Assembly (NCBI GenBank): GCA_021531775.1
Contig: JAFBIU010000020.1
Span: 1-64,000, forward strand
DNA length: 64,000 nucleotides
Source: Parabacteroides distasonis
Lineage (GTDB): Bacteria; Bacteroidota; Bacteroidia; Bacteroidales; Tannerellaceae
Direction: 5' to 3'
Both the position numbers and the translations under genes were made by a program. This document shows, one piece after another, positions 45,653 through 53,960 of this stretch. How positions within the stretch are numbered: position 1 is the first letter of the stretch; each line of letters opens with the position of its first letter. The notes beneath the pieces are model-generated. The model had not been told where the DNA came from. It was given only the letters and a program-made list of their open reading frames with translations, and did no database searches.

Positions 45653-45660
45653 CAAAAATA
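45653..45660 (-). promoter_or_regulatory. -7 box TATTTTTG for the TonB receptor gene
   Basis: The minus-strand TATTTTTG ends 6 nt before the ATG at 45646 and 51 nt before the ATG at 45601. Confidence 0.45.
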
Positions 45661-45695
45661 GTGAATTATCTGTATTCAATCAGCTACTATTTGAC

Positions 45696-45703
45696 TAAAT
45701 TTG
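45696..45703 (+). promoter_or_regulatory. -7 box TAAATTTG for the inositol monophosphatase-family gene
   Basis: TAAATTTG lies 26 nt before the ATG at 45730, divergent from the receptor promoter. Confidence 0.5.
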
Positions 45704-45729
45704 TCCCATTGATCAGATACAGAACAAGC

Positions 45730-46500
45730 ATGATACAGATCCAGCAGTTGATAGCCATTGTCAAAGAGGCATCGAAACGAATGATTGTCGATCATTTCTC
45801 CGTCATGGAGAAGGGTGGTTGTGAGAATATTGTCACCTCATCAGACCTGGCCGTACAGCACTATTTGTATGAACGGCTGTCGGAGGAGTTGCCCGGATGC
45901 GGTTTTCTGTGCGAAGAGGAGGATCAATGGACGGTAGCACCTACCTACACTTGGATCATCGACCCCATCGACGGAACCGCCAACTACAGTCGAGGCATCC
46001 AACATTGTGCCATCTGTGTCGGGCTGCGCGAAGGAGACCAGATGATCATGTCGGTTGTCTATCTGCCGCGAACCAACGAAATGTTTCATGCCGAGCGGGG
46101 GAAGGGTGCCTTCCTCAACGGACAACCCATCCATGTTTCCCAACGCACCTTCAAGCAGTCGATTCTCTGTACAGCCTTGGCAGTCTATCACAAAGAGTTT
46201 GCTCCCTGCTGTGCGAACATCATCCTGGATACCTTCATGCAATGTAACGACATCCGTCGTTTCGGGGCAGCAGCTCCCGAACTCTGTTACTTAGCTATGG
46301 GCCGTTGCGAACTCTATTTTGAATATCAATTGAGTCCCTGGGATTTTGCAGCTGCCTCGCTCATCGTCGAAGAGGCCGGTGGCCATCTCTGCACCTTGGA
46401 TGGATCGCCCATTCCGCTCGACCGTCCTTCCGGCATCTTGGCGGCCAACAATCCGGACAACCTAACACAATTACAGTCCATCGTGCAGCGGCATTTGTGA
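45730..46500 (+). CDS. Inositol monophosphatase family protein
   Basis: The product is 256 residues from the ATG at 45730; the longer frame starts before the promoter box. It is a Mg-dependent phosphatase with metal-binding glutamates in FLCEEED, the IDPIDGTANYSRGI motif, and the C-terminal WDFAAASLIVEEAGG. The substrate could be inositol phosphate, or 3'-phosphoadenosine phosphate as in CysQ-type members. It is monocistronic. Confidence 0.92.
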   Translation: MIQIQQLIAIVKEASKRMIVDHFSVMEKGGCENIVTSSDLAVQHYLYERLSEELPGCGFLCEEEDQWTVAPTYTWIIDPIDGTANYSRGIQHCAICVGLREGDQMIMSVVYLPRTNEMFHAERGKGAFLNGQPIHVSQRTFKQSILCTALAVYHKEFAPCCANIILDTFMQCNDIRRFGAAAPELCYLAMGRCELYFEYQLSPWDFAAASLIVEEAGGHLCTLDGSPIPLDRPSGILAANNPDNLTQLQSIVQRHL

Positions 46501-46853
46501 ATTACACTTGGGATTCTTTATCAAAAAAATCTCCATTTTGTGGGTTAAGAAACAGACTTCTGTAAAAAGTCAGACATGAAACTAAATACACCTGATAACA
46601 ATCGCTACTACGGGAGGTAACATTTGCTACCACGCGTAGTAGCAAAATCGCTGTCGGGCAGTAATAAAAAATCACCCTCGTAATCGATTGATAAATTGAT
46701 AGGTACGAGTATGAGAGCGGAAATGGCTTCACAGGATAGCGGAAATGAGAATAAAGTCTCTCACTTTCCTCTGTCATGCATTTAGGGCAAATAATAATCC
46801 CCGACAGTCACGGAGGGCTGCCGAGGATAGCTATTTAACGAATAAGGGATGAA
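46501..46853. other. Gene-poor spacer with inverted repeats
   Basis: I see no convincing gene. A 9-bp inverted repeat GCTACTACG (46604-46612) / CGTAGTAGC (46635-46643) could form a hairpin, with TTGCTAC/GTAGCAA nested nearby. CTGTCGGG near 46650 is repeated inverted as CCCGACAG near 46800. Composition is more AT-rich than the flanks. Confidence 0.5.
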
Positions 46854-47102
46854 TCAGCGGACAACAATCTTTTCGCGGATAACTGCCTTACACTGTTCCA
46901 GGATCACACCATAAACGCCGGCACGGACGTTGATACGTGTATCACCATTGACCATCTGCTGCTGTGAGTGACCATCCATCGAGACAATCGTTACGCGAGC
47001 ATCGGCCACACCACGGATGATGATACAATCGTCACCACCGATCACTTCGGCAGACTCGACCGCACATACATTATTATATATATGGAGGAAAGTATGTACC
47101 AT
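46854..47102 (-). pseudogene. Orphan C-terminal sorting-type domain (DUF6383-like) remnant
   Basis: The fragment is 82 residues from the ATG at 47102; an ATG at 47132 adds ten. The pattern VHTFLHIYNNVCAVESAEVIGG...VTIVSMDGHSQQ...INVRAGVYGVILEQCKAVIREKIVVR is that of the beta-sandwich domain at the C-terminus of large secreted Bacteroidales proteins. Here no signal peptide or upstream body exists. It is most likely the surviving tail of a deleted gene. It lies downstream of the orphan B12 riboswitch on the same strand. Confidence 0.6.
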
Positions 47103-47148
47103 CGGTTTTGACAGAGTCTTTGCCAGTACCATTATTCATGCCTATTAA

Positions 47149-47230
47149 CTGGTACTGCAGTTTCAGCTATCTGGTACTGGAGTGTCACTTCGCTGGTACA
47201 GTAGTGTCACTTAACTGGAACTGTTATCGG
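47149..47230 (+). repeat. 22-bp imperfect tandem repeat, about 3.5 units
   Basis: Units start at 47149, 47171, 47193 and 47215 (partial), each beginning CTGGTACTG or CTGGTACAG or CTGGAACTG. Units 2 and 3 also share AGTGTCACTT. The period of 22 bp is close to two helical turns. An inverted copy of the core, CAGTACC, is at 47124-47130. No gene overlaps it convincingly. Confidence 0.8.
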
Positions 47231-47361
47231 AACAAAGAATCCCCCTATTTCGCTCTACCGACCATGCCAAAAGAAAACGGAGAGGAAAAAGGGGGAACCA
47301 TAGTTACGATCTTGGACCTACATACCAATACTACGTACCATTTTTATACCAACAACTGATT

Positions 47362-47398
47362 AAAAAAAGATCCGGAAGCTCCAAAACCCGGGAGCATT
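47362..47398 (-). terminator. Probable terminator downstream of the cobalamin riboswitch
   Basis: On the minus strand GAATGCTCC pairs with GGAGCTTC (one bulge) and seven T follow after a short spacer. It may be the riboswitch expression-platform terminator or a plain transcript end. Confidence 0.5.
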
Positions 47399-47410
47399 CG
47401 TTCTCTAAAA

Positions 47411-47579
47411 CTTAGGCAGGTTTCCTGACTTCCCCGAGAAAGCCGCCTTCCCGTCCGCACGACAGTGGCATTGAAGTGGATGGCTTTCCTGAAAGGGGGT
47501 ACACAGTAGCGGGTACTGTTCCGGATTCTGACCGGATTCCCTTTTATGCAACAACCGAATGGATGCTACATCACCTAAG
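47411..47579 (-). promoter_or_regulatory. Cobalamin (B12) riboswitch
   Basis: The minus strand carries the ordered conserved blocks of the cobalamin riboswitch. P1 is CTTAGG/CCTAAG (47574-47579 with 47411-47416). Then follow GGGAATCCGGTCAGAATCC, CAGTACCCGCTACTGT, GCCACTG (the B12-box region), GGGAAGGCG and GAAGTCAGGAAACCTGCC. It normally controls B12 uptake or biosynthesis genes by binding adenosylcobalamin. No such gene follows: the next coding trace on this strand is a small sorting-domain remnant about 310 nt away. An intact promoter sits just before P1. Confidence 0.93.
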
Positions 47580-47585
47580 TGGAAG

Positions 47586-47616
47586 CAAATATAGCGGTTA
47601 ATTTTCGATTTTGCAA
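47586..47616 (-). promoter_or_regulatory. Promoter TTG-N20-TATATTTG of the riboswitch transcript
   Basis: The minus strand has TTG at 47616-47614 and TATATTTG at 47593-47586. The RNA would start almost exactly at the riboswitch P1 stem. Confidence 0.75.
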
Positions 47617-47705
47617 GGTTTGTAACAGAATTGTCATACATGTGACATCTCCCTGAAACAGCGAACTACCATCTTTGCCCACAGAAATAACAGTCAAACA
47701 AGGGT

Positions 47706-49964
47706 ATGGAAACATTCTATCTATTATTGGTCATTTTCCTGTTCCTGCTGGCAATCGTCGATCTGTCGGTAGGTGTGAGTAACGATGCCGTCAACTTCCT
47801 CAATTCTGCGATCGGATCGAAGGCGGCCAGTTTCAAAGTCATCCTCGTCATTGCCGCCTTGGGCGTCTTCCTTGGCGCCTCGCTCTCGAACGGCATGATG
47901 GATATTGCCCGGCATGGTATCTATCAGCCACAGCATTTCTACTTCTCCGAGATCATGTGTATCTTGGCCGCCGTCATGCTGACGGATGTGGTGCTGCTGG
48001 ACATCTTCAACTCGTTGGGCATGCCGACCTCCACGACCGTCTCGATGGTGTTCGAGTTGGTGGGCGGTACGGTAGCCATTTCTCTGATCAAGATTGCGAA
48101 CTCAGACGGTCTATTGCAGTTGGGCGACCTGCTCAACACCGAAAAGGCGTTTACCGTCATCCTCGGTATCTTCCTCTCCGTGGCCATCGCCTTCTTCTTC
48201 GGAACGATTGTCCAATACATCTCGCGTCTGATCTTCACCTTCAACTATCAGAAGAATTCAAAATACTTCATCGGACTCTTCGGTGGTATCGCTGCTACCT
48301 CCATCCTCTACTTCATGCTTATCAAGGGGTTAAAGGACAGTTCCTTCATGAATGCGGAACTGAAAGCCCAGATTCACGACTATACGGGTATGATTGTCTG
48401 CTGCAGCCTGATCGGATTCACCATCCTGATGCAGGTTCTCTACTGGCTGAAGGTGAATGTATTCAAGGTGGTCATCCTGATGGGTACCTTCGCATTGGCC
48501 TTGGCGTTTGCCGGCAATGACTTGGTCAACTTCATCGGTGTACCGTTGGCTGGCTACTCCTCCTACATGGATCTGATGGCACAAAACGGAACAACGACAA
48601 CCGACACCTTCCTCATGACCTCCTTGCAGGAATCGGCCCATACGCCCTGGTACTTCCTCTTCGGATCAGGTGTGATCATGGTAGTCTCCTTGGCTACCTC
48701 CAAGAAGGCCCAAAATGTGGTCAAGACCTCACTCGACCTCTCCCGTCAGTCAGAGGGCGAAGAGAGTTTCGGTACCTCACCCGTTGCGCGTGTCCTGGTA
48801 CGACGTAGCACCAGCATCGCCAACACCATTCTGCAAGTGATCCCTACCCCCGTGAAACAGTGGGTTGACAGCCGTTTCAACCAGCAAGAGATGATTATGG
48901 AGGATCAAGCCAGCTTCGACCTGGTGCGTGCCTCGGTCAATGTGGTACTCTCCGGTCTGCTGATTGCCGTCGGTACCTCCCTGAAACTGCCTCTCTCCAC
49001 TACTTACGTAGCCTTCATGGTCGCTATGGGTAGTTCATTGGCCGACCGGGCCTGGGGACGTGAAAGTGCCGTCTATCGAATCACGGGTGTACTCTCCGTC
49101 ATCGGTGGCTGGTTCATCACGGCCGGAGCCGCCTTTACGATCTGTTTCCTCGTTGCCCTGCTGATCTATGCCGGTGGCATTCCCGCATTGGTCTGCATGA
49201 TCGGTTTGGCCGTCTATTCACTGATCCGTAGCCACTTGAGCTATCGCAACAAACTGCGGAAAGAGGCTTTGAAGGCCGAGGTGAACAACACTGTAGCCCA
49301 GTTACGCCAGACCACCGACAAGCAGGAGGCACTCGCTCTCTTCCGGAAGCACAGCCGCGAAGAGTTGGAATCGGACCTGCTCTTTACCGTCGAAGAGTTC
49401 AACCAGGCAGTCTATGGCTTTATGGATGAAGACCTGCGCGCATTGCGCAAGGTGCTGAAGGCCTTGGACGAAAAGAAGATTCACCTGAAACAGGTGAAGC
49501 GGGTCGGCACGTTAGGCGTTACTCAACTGGACTACGACATTGCCGTCGAAAAGGGACTCTACTACTACCAGAGCAACGACTTCGTGAGCGAGATCATCTT
49601 CAGCGTCAGCCGTTTGGCCGAACCGTTGAAAGATCATATCGACAACAACTTCAATCCGCTTAATGCCAACCAGCGCAACGACTTCTCACAGATGACCGCC
49701 AAGCTCACGGACTTCGTTTCCCGCTGTGCCCACCTGATCGGTTCGAACAATTACGGGAACATGTATGGACTGGTACACGAGTCGGCCCAACTCACGGAAG
49801 AGTTGATCGCACTCAAACGGGCCGAGTTGAAACGGATCCAAGGCCAAAGTGGAAGCAGCACCAAGGTGAGCATGGTCTATCTGAACATGGTACAAGAGGC
49901 ACAGAACATTGTCTCCTTCACCTGCAACCTGATCAAAGTGAGTCGAAAATTCCAAAAAGAATGA
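47706..49964 (+). CDS. PiT-family inorganic phosphate transporter with C-terminal PhoU-like domain
   Basis: The product is 752 residues. The N-terminal ~510 residues form the PiT transporter, with the duplicated signature seen in GVSNDAVNFLNSAIGSKAA and GNDLVNFIGVPLAGYSS. SLGMPTSTTVSM and LKLPLSTTYVAFMVAMG are the paired re-entrant motifs. Residues ~515-752 are soluble and helical, resembling PhoU-type regulatory domains; such fused forms are frequent in Bacteroidetes. It probably imports phosphate with H+ or Na+. It is divergent from the B12 riboswitch and monocistronic. Confidence 0.92.
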   Translation: METFYLLLVIFLFLLAIVDLSVGVSNDAVNFLNSAIGSKAASFKVILVIAALGVFLGASLSNGMMDIARHGIYQPQHFYFSEIMCILAAVMLTDVVLLDIFNSLGMPTSTTVSMVFELVGGTVAISLIKIANSDGLLQLGDLLNTEKAFTVILGIFLSVAIAFFFGTIVQYISRLIFTFNYQKNSKYFIGLFGGIAATSILYFMLIKGLKDSSFMNAELKAQIHDYTGMIVCCSLIGFTILMQVLYWLKVNVFKVVILMGTFALALAFAGNDLVNFIGVPLAGYSSYMDLMAQNGTTTTDTFLMTSLQESAHTPWYFLFGSGVIMVVSLATSKKAQNVVKTSLDLSRQSEGEESFGTSPVARVLVRRSTSIANTILQVIPTPVKQWVDSRFNQQEMIMEDQASFDLVRASVNVVLSGLLIAVGTSLKLPLSTTYVAFMVAMGSSLADRAWGRESAVYRITGVLSVIGGWFITAGAAFTICFLVALLIYAGGIPALVCMIGLAVYSLIRSHLSYRNKLRKEALKAEVNNTVAQLRQTTDKQEALALFRKHSREELESDLLFTVEEFNQAVYGFMDEDLRALRKVLKALDEKKIHLKQVKRVGTLGVTQLDYDIAVEKGLYYYQSNDFVSEIIFSVSRLAEPLKDHIDNNFNPLNANQRNDFSQMTAKLTDFVSRCAHLIGSNNYGNMYGLVHESAQLTEELIALKRAELKRIQGQSGSSTKVSMVYLNMVQEAQNIVSFTCNLIKVSRKFQKE

Positions 49965-49972
49965 TCCGGCTA

Positions 49973-50002
49973 TTGGCATATTCCAAAAAATGATTACCTT
50001 TG
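49973..50002 (+). promoter_or_regulatory. Promoter TTGG-N18-TACCTTTG for rpsO
   Basis: TTGG is at 49973-49976 and TACCTTTG at 49995-50002, a clean match giving a leader of about 40 nt for rpsO. Confidence 0.75.
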
Positions 50003-50048
50003 CAGCCGCTTAGATAACATAGTATTAATTTATTAAAGTAACAGAATC

Positions 50049-50318
50049 ATGTATTTGGATTCAGCAAAGAAACAAGAGATTTTTGGAAAGTATGGCAAGT
50101 CAAGCACCGACACAGGTTCAGCAGAAAGCCAGATTGCGTTGTTCACCTTCCGTATTGCTCACTTGACAGAGCATCTGAAGCAGAACCATAAGGACTACGC
50201 TACTTCACGTTCATTGAAGATGTTGGTAGGTAAGCGTCGTCGTCTGTTGGATTACCTGATCAAGGTGGATATCGAACGCTATCGTGCCATCATCAAAGAA
50301 CTTGGTATCAGAAAGTAA
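50049..50318 (+). CDS. rpsO: 30S ribosomal protein S15
   Basis: The product is 89 residues, the usual length. It has the full S15 pattern GKSSTDTGSAESQIALFTFRIAHLTEHLKQNHKDYATSRSLKMLVGKRRRLLDYL. It binds 16S rRNA early in assembly of the platform. It is a single-gene transcription unit bounded by its own promoter and terminator. pnp, its partner in many bacteria, is not adjacent. Confidence 0.98.
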   Translation: MYLDSAKKQEIFGKYGKSSTDTGSAESQIALFTFRIAHLTEHLKQNHKDYATSRSLKMLVGKRRRLLDYLIKVDIERYRAIIKELGIRK

Positions 50319-50339
50319 TCTTTTCAAGATACAACAACG

Positions 50340-50376
50340 AAAAAGGATAATTTCATCATCGAAATTATCCTTTTTT
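50340..50376 (+). terminator. Terminator after rpsO
   Basis: A 14-bp perfect stem AAAAGGATAATTTC/GAAATTATCCTTTT around ATCATC ends in a T run. Confidence 0.93.
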
Positions 50377-50431
50377 GCTTTCCGATTGCCCCTTTTAGGA
50401 ACAGCAGTGCCCAAGTCTCAGATTATTTGCC

Positions 50432-50439
50432 TAAATTTG
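50432..50439 (+). promoter_or_regulatory. -7 box TAAATTTG upstream of the GNAT-like gene
   Basis: TAAATTTG lies 20 nt before the ATG at 50460 and rules against the longer frame that begins at 50427. Confidence 0.5.
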
Positions 50440-50459
50440 CCCTTCAAACGAGACAACAG

Positions 50460-51587
50460 ATGAACATAGTAATTAAAGAAGTTACCGGAAAGAAAGAACT
50501 ACGACAATTCGTCAGGTTCAATATCGATTTATACAAGGGGAATCCGTACCATGTGCCCAGTCTGATCTACGATGAGATGATGACACTGGACCGGAAACAG
50601 AATCCAGCCTTCGAAGTGTGCGATGCCATCTATTTCTTGGCATACAAAGGAGACCGGATCGTAGGCCGTATTGCCGGTATCATCAACCGACGGAGCAACG
50701 AGGTGTGGAACCAGAAACGTGCCCGTTTCGGATTTGTCGATTTCATCGACGATGATGAGGTCGTGGATGCCCTGTTTAATGCTGTACGCCAGTGGGCCAA
50801 GCAGCAGGGTATGGAGGAACTTTGCGGTCCGATGGGCTTTACGGACCTCGACCACGAGGGTATGCTGGTGCATGGTTTCGACCAGTTGGGAACGATGGCC
50901 ACCATCTACAACCATCCCTACTATCCCCAACAGCTGGAACGCATGGGCTTTGTCAAGGATCAGGACTGGCACGAGTTCAAGGTATATGTACCGGATTGTG
51001 TGCCGGAAAAGCATTTGCGCATCGGCGAGATTGTCAAGCGTAAATATGGACTGAAGGTAGTCAAGTGTAAGAGCAAAAAAGAGGTAATGCCCTATGCACG
51101 CCCCCTGTTTGAGACATTGAACATCTCTTATGCACCCCTGTATAGTTTCTCACCTCTCACGGACAAGCAGATCGACTATTATATAAATATGTATATCCCG
51201 ATGTTGCGTTTGGACCTGCTGACGCTGATCGTACGTGAAGAGGACAATGCCGTGGTTGGCTTCGGCATCTCGATACCCAGTCTGTCGCGTGCACTCCAGA
51301 AATCCAAAGGCCAGTTGTGGCCCTTCGGATGGTTCCATCTGCTGAAGGCCTTGCGGTCGAAACCGGAGATTGTCGATCTCTACCTGATGGGTGTCCTGCC
51401 GGAATACCAGAGCAAGGGTGTCAATGCCCTGCTGTTCAACGACCTGATCCCGATCTACAAAAGTTTGGGCGTGGTCTATGCCGAGAGCAATCCGGAGCTG
51501 GAGAGCAACAATGCAGTCCAGGCACAATGGGATTATTTCCAGCGCGAACATCATAAGACACGTCGCGTATTCATCCAACAACTGTAA
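50460..51587 (+). CDS. GNAT-fold N-acetyltransferase-like protein
   Basis: The product is 375 residues from the ATG at 50460. The N-terminal half has AYKGDRIVGRIAGIINR and LCGPMGFTDLDHEGMLVHGFD. The C-terminal half has DLYLMGVLPEYQSKGVNALLFNDLIPIYKSLG, a GNAT acetyl-CoA loop of the Q-x-x-G-x type. Two GNAT-like halves are likely. The substrate is unknown. It lies 12 bp upstream of parE and is probably cotranscribed with parE, coaD and the S41 protease gene. Confidence 0.8.
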   Translation: MNIVIKEVTGKKELRQFVRFNIDLYKGNPYHVPSLIYDEMMTLDRKQNPAFEVCDAIYFLAYKGDRIVGRIAGIINRRSNEVWNQKRARFGFVDFIDDDEVVDALFNAVRQWAKQQGMEELCGPMGFTDLDHEGMLVHGFDQLGTMATIYNHPYYPQQLERMGFVKDQDWHEFKVYVPDCVPEKHLRIGEIVKRKYGLKVVKCKSKKEVMPYARPLFETLNISYAPLYSFSPLTDKQIDYYINMYIPMLRLDLLTLIVREEDNAVVGFGISIPSLSRALQKSKGQLWPFGWFHLLKALRSKPEIVDLYLMGVLPEYQSKGVNALLFNDLIPIYKSLGVVYAESNPELESNNAVQAQWDYFQREHHKTRRVFIQQL

Positions 51588-51599
51588 TCTGAAACAAAG

Positions 51600-53465
51600 A
51601 TGGACGAACTGAATCTCACCCAACAACAGCCCGGCACGTATGATGACGAAGACATCAAGACGCTGGATTGGAAGGAGCATATCCGTCGCCGTCCCGGTAT
51701 GTATATCGGTAAGTTAGGCGACGGCAGTCATGCCGACGATGGTATCTATGTCTTGCTGAAAGAGGTGTTGGACAACTCCATCGACGAATACATGATGGGG
51801 TTTGGCAAGAGCATCGATGTGACCATCGAAGAGGGGTGCGTAACAGTACGCGACCATGGCCGAGGGGTTCCCTTAGGCAAGGTGGTGGATGTCTCCAGCA
51901 AGATGAACACCGGAGCCAAGTATGACAGCAAAGCCTTCAAGAAGTCGGTCGGACTGAATGGTGTCGGTATCAAGGCGGTCAATGCGTTGAGCCGTTATTT
52001 CCGCATCACCAGCTGTCGCGACGGTGAATGCAAACGGGTCATCTACAGCAAGGCGGTCATCACGGAGGAGGCAGACATCGAGCCGACAGACCAGCCCAAC
52101 GGTACAGAGGTTCAGTTCATTCCCGACGGGGAGATTTTCAAAGCGTATCAATACAAAGAAGAGTATGTGGAAAACCTGTTGAAGAACTATGTGTTCCTCA
52201 ACTCGGGGTTGACCATTCTCTATAACGGGAAAAAGTTCTATTCCCGCAACGGACTGGTGGATCTGTTGAACGAGAACATGACCACCGACCCGTTGTACCC
52301 GATCATCCACTTGACCGGAGACGACATCGAAGTGGTGATCACCCACAGTAACCAGTATGGAGAAGAGTATTACTCCTTCGTGAACGGTCAGCACACCACC
52401 CAAGGTGGTACGCACCTGTCGGCCTTCAAGGAGGCTGTAGGCCGCGTGGTCAAGGAGTTCTACAACAAGAACTTCGAATATACCGACATTCGGGCGGGTA
52501 TCGTGGCTGCCATCAGCATCAAGGTAGAGGAGCCGGTCTTCGAGAGTCAGACCAAGACCAAATTGGGATCCAAAGATATGGGTCCGGATGGACCGACCGT
52601 GGCCAAGTTTGTCAGTGATTTCCTCAAGAATGATCTGGACAACTACCTGCATAAACATGCCGATATTGCCGATACGTTACTGAAAAAGATCCTGGATTCG
52701 GAAAAGGAGCGGAAGGCGATTGCCGGTGTCACCAAGCTGGCACGTGAACGGGCCAAGAAGGCCAACCTGCACAACCGCAAATTGCGGGATTGCCGCATTC
52801 ACCTGAATGATGCGAAAGGCGACCTCACCGAAGAGACCTGTATCTTCATCACCGAGGGTGACTCTGCCAGTGGATCCATCACGAAGAGCCGAGACCCGAA
52901 CCTGCAAGCGGTCTTCAGCCTGCGCGGTAAACCGCTGAACAGCTACGGACTGACCAAGAAGATCGTCTATGAAAATGAAGAATTCAACCTGCTCCAGGCT
53001 GCCCTCAACATCGAAGATGGGCTGGATGGCCTGCGCTACAACAAGGTGATCATCGCGACCGATGCCGATGTGGACGGTATGCACATCCGCCTCTTGCTGA
53101 TCACCTTCTTCCTGCAGTTCTTCCCGGACCTGATCAAGCGGAACCATGTCTATATCCTGCAAACGCCCCTCTTCCGGGTGCGGAACAAGCAAAAGACCTG
53201 GTATTGCTACAGCGAAGAGGAGCGGCTGCGTGCCATCGAGGCAGCAGGGAAGAATCCCGAGATCACCCGCTTCAAAGGTCTCGGTGAGATTTCGCCCGAC
53301 GAATTCCGCAACTTCATCGGCAAGGATATCCGGCTCGACCAGGTGACCATGAAGAAGGAGGACCTGGTGAAGGATATGCTGGAGTTCTACATGGGCAAGA
53401 ACACCATGGAGCGACAAAACTTCATCATCGACAATCTAGTGATTGAAGAGGATTTGGTCAACTAA
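51600..53465 (+). CDS. parE: DNA topoisomerase IV subunit B
   Basis: The product is 621 residues. The GHKL ATPase domain has [34 protein letters not shown] and [14 protein letters not shown]. The Toprim domain has [11 protein letters not shown] and [12 protein letters not shown]. The length fits ParE rather than the longer Gram-negative GyrB. With ParC it decatenates replicated chromosomes. parC is not the next gene, so the exact name rests on length and Bacteroidetes usage. Confidence 0.9.
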   Translation: MDELNLTQQQPGTYDDEDIKTLDWKEHIRRRPGMYIGKLGDGSHADDGIYVLLKEVLDNSIDEYMMGFGKSIDVTIEEGCVTVRDHGRGVPLGKVVDVSSKMNTGAKYDSKAFKKSVGLNGVGIKAVNALSRYFRITSCRDGECKRVIYSKAVITEEADIEPTDQPNGTEVQFIPDGEIFKAYQYKEEYVENLLKNYVFLNSGLTILYNGKKFYSRNGLVDLLNENMTTDPLYPIIHLTGDDIEVVITHSNQYGEEYYSFVNGQHTTQGGTHLSAFKEAVGRVVKEFYNKNFEYTDIRAGIVAAISIKVEEPVFESQTKTKLGSKDMGPDGPTVAKFVSDFLKNDLDNYLHKHADIADTLLKKILDSEKERKAIAGVTKLARERAKKANLHNRKLRDCRIHLNDAKGDLTEETCIFITEGDSASGSITKSRDPNLQAVFSLRGKPLNSYGLTKKIVYENEEFNLLQAALNIEDGLDGLRYNKVIIATDADVDGMHIRLLLITFFLQFFPDLIKRNHVYILQTPLFRVRNKQKTWYCYSEEERLRAIEAAGKNPEITRFKGLGEISPDEFRNFIGKDIRLDQVTMKKEDLVKDMLEFYMGKNTMERQNFIIDNLVIEEDLVN

Positions 53466-53485
53466 GACGTGTATAAACATCGGAT

Positions 53486-53941
53486 ATGAAACGTATTGCA
53501 CTTTTTCCCGGATCGTTCGATCCTTTCACCGTCGGCCATGCTTCGTTGGTCACCCGGGGATTAGCTTTGGTGGATGAACTGATCATCGCCATCGGCATCA
53601 ACGTCAAGAAGGCACCCTGCTTCCCGCTCGACCGACGACTCGAAGCCTTACGTGCCCTCTATGCCCACGAGCCTCGGGTACGCGTGGAGACCTACGACAA
53701 CCTGACGACCGACTTTGCCCAAACGATGCAGGCCCAATTCATCCTGCGAGGCATCCGGTCGGTGACCGACTTTGAATATGAGAAGGCTATTGCCGACGTG
53801 AACCGGACCTTGACCGGCATCGAGACCCTGCTGCTCTTCACCGAACCGGCCTATGCATCGGTCAGCTCCAGTGTCGTACGCGAACTGCACCATTACGGAA
53901 AAGATATCACCCCTTTCCTACCGGAGGGGATGCAACTATAG
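53486..53941 (+). CDS. coaD: Phosphopantetheine adenylyltransferase
   Basis: The product is 151 residues and carries out the fourth step of coenzyme A synthesis. The nucleotidyltransferase motif GSFDPFTVGH is at residues 9-18. ILRGIRSVTDFEYEKAIADVNR and VSSSVVRELHHYG complete the family signature. It lies 20 bp after parE. Confidence 0.96.
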   Translation: MKRIALFPGSFDPFTVGHASLVTRGLALVDELIIAIGINVKKAPCFPLDRRLEALRALYAHEPRVRVETYDNLTTDFAQTMQAQFILRGIRSVTDFEYEKAIADVNRTLTGIETLLLFTEPAYASVSSSVVRELHHYGKDITPFLPEGMQL

Positions 53942-53960
53942 CTAACATATAATAATTCTG

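Noticed and set aside
46502-46777. 91-codon minus-strand ORF after the inositol monophosphatase-family gene
   Set aside because: No recognisable domain, odd composition, no promoter box, and it covers inverted repeats.
47149-47230. CRISPR array
   Set aside because: The 22-bp units are contiguous with no spacers, and no cas genes are present.
47108-47359. 83-codon plus-strand ORF
   Set aside because: It runs through the 22-bp tandem repeat and has no family-like pattern or start signal.
47405-47641. 78-codon minus-strand ORF
   Set aside because: It lies entirely within the cobalamin riboswitch and its promoter; the codons reflect RNA structure, not protein.
52677-53417. Long antisense ORF inside parE
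   Set aside because: parE is fully accounted for on the plus strand; the opposite frame has no domain pattern.
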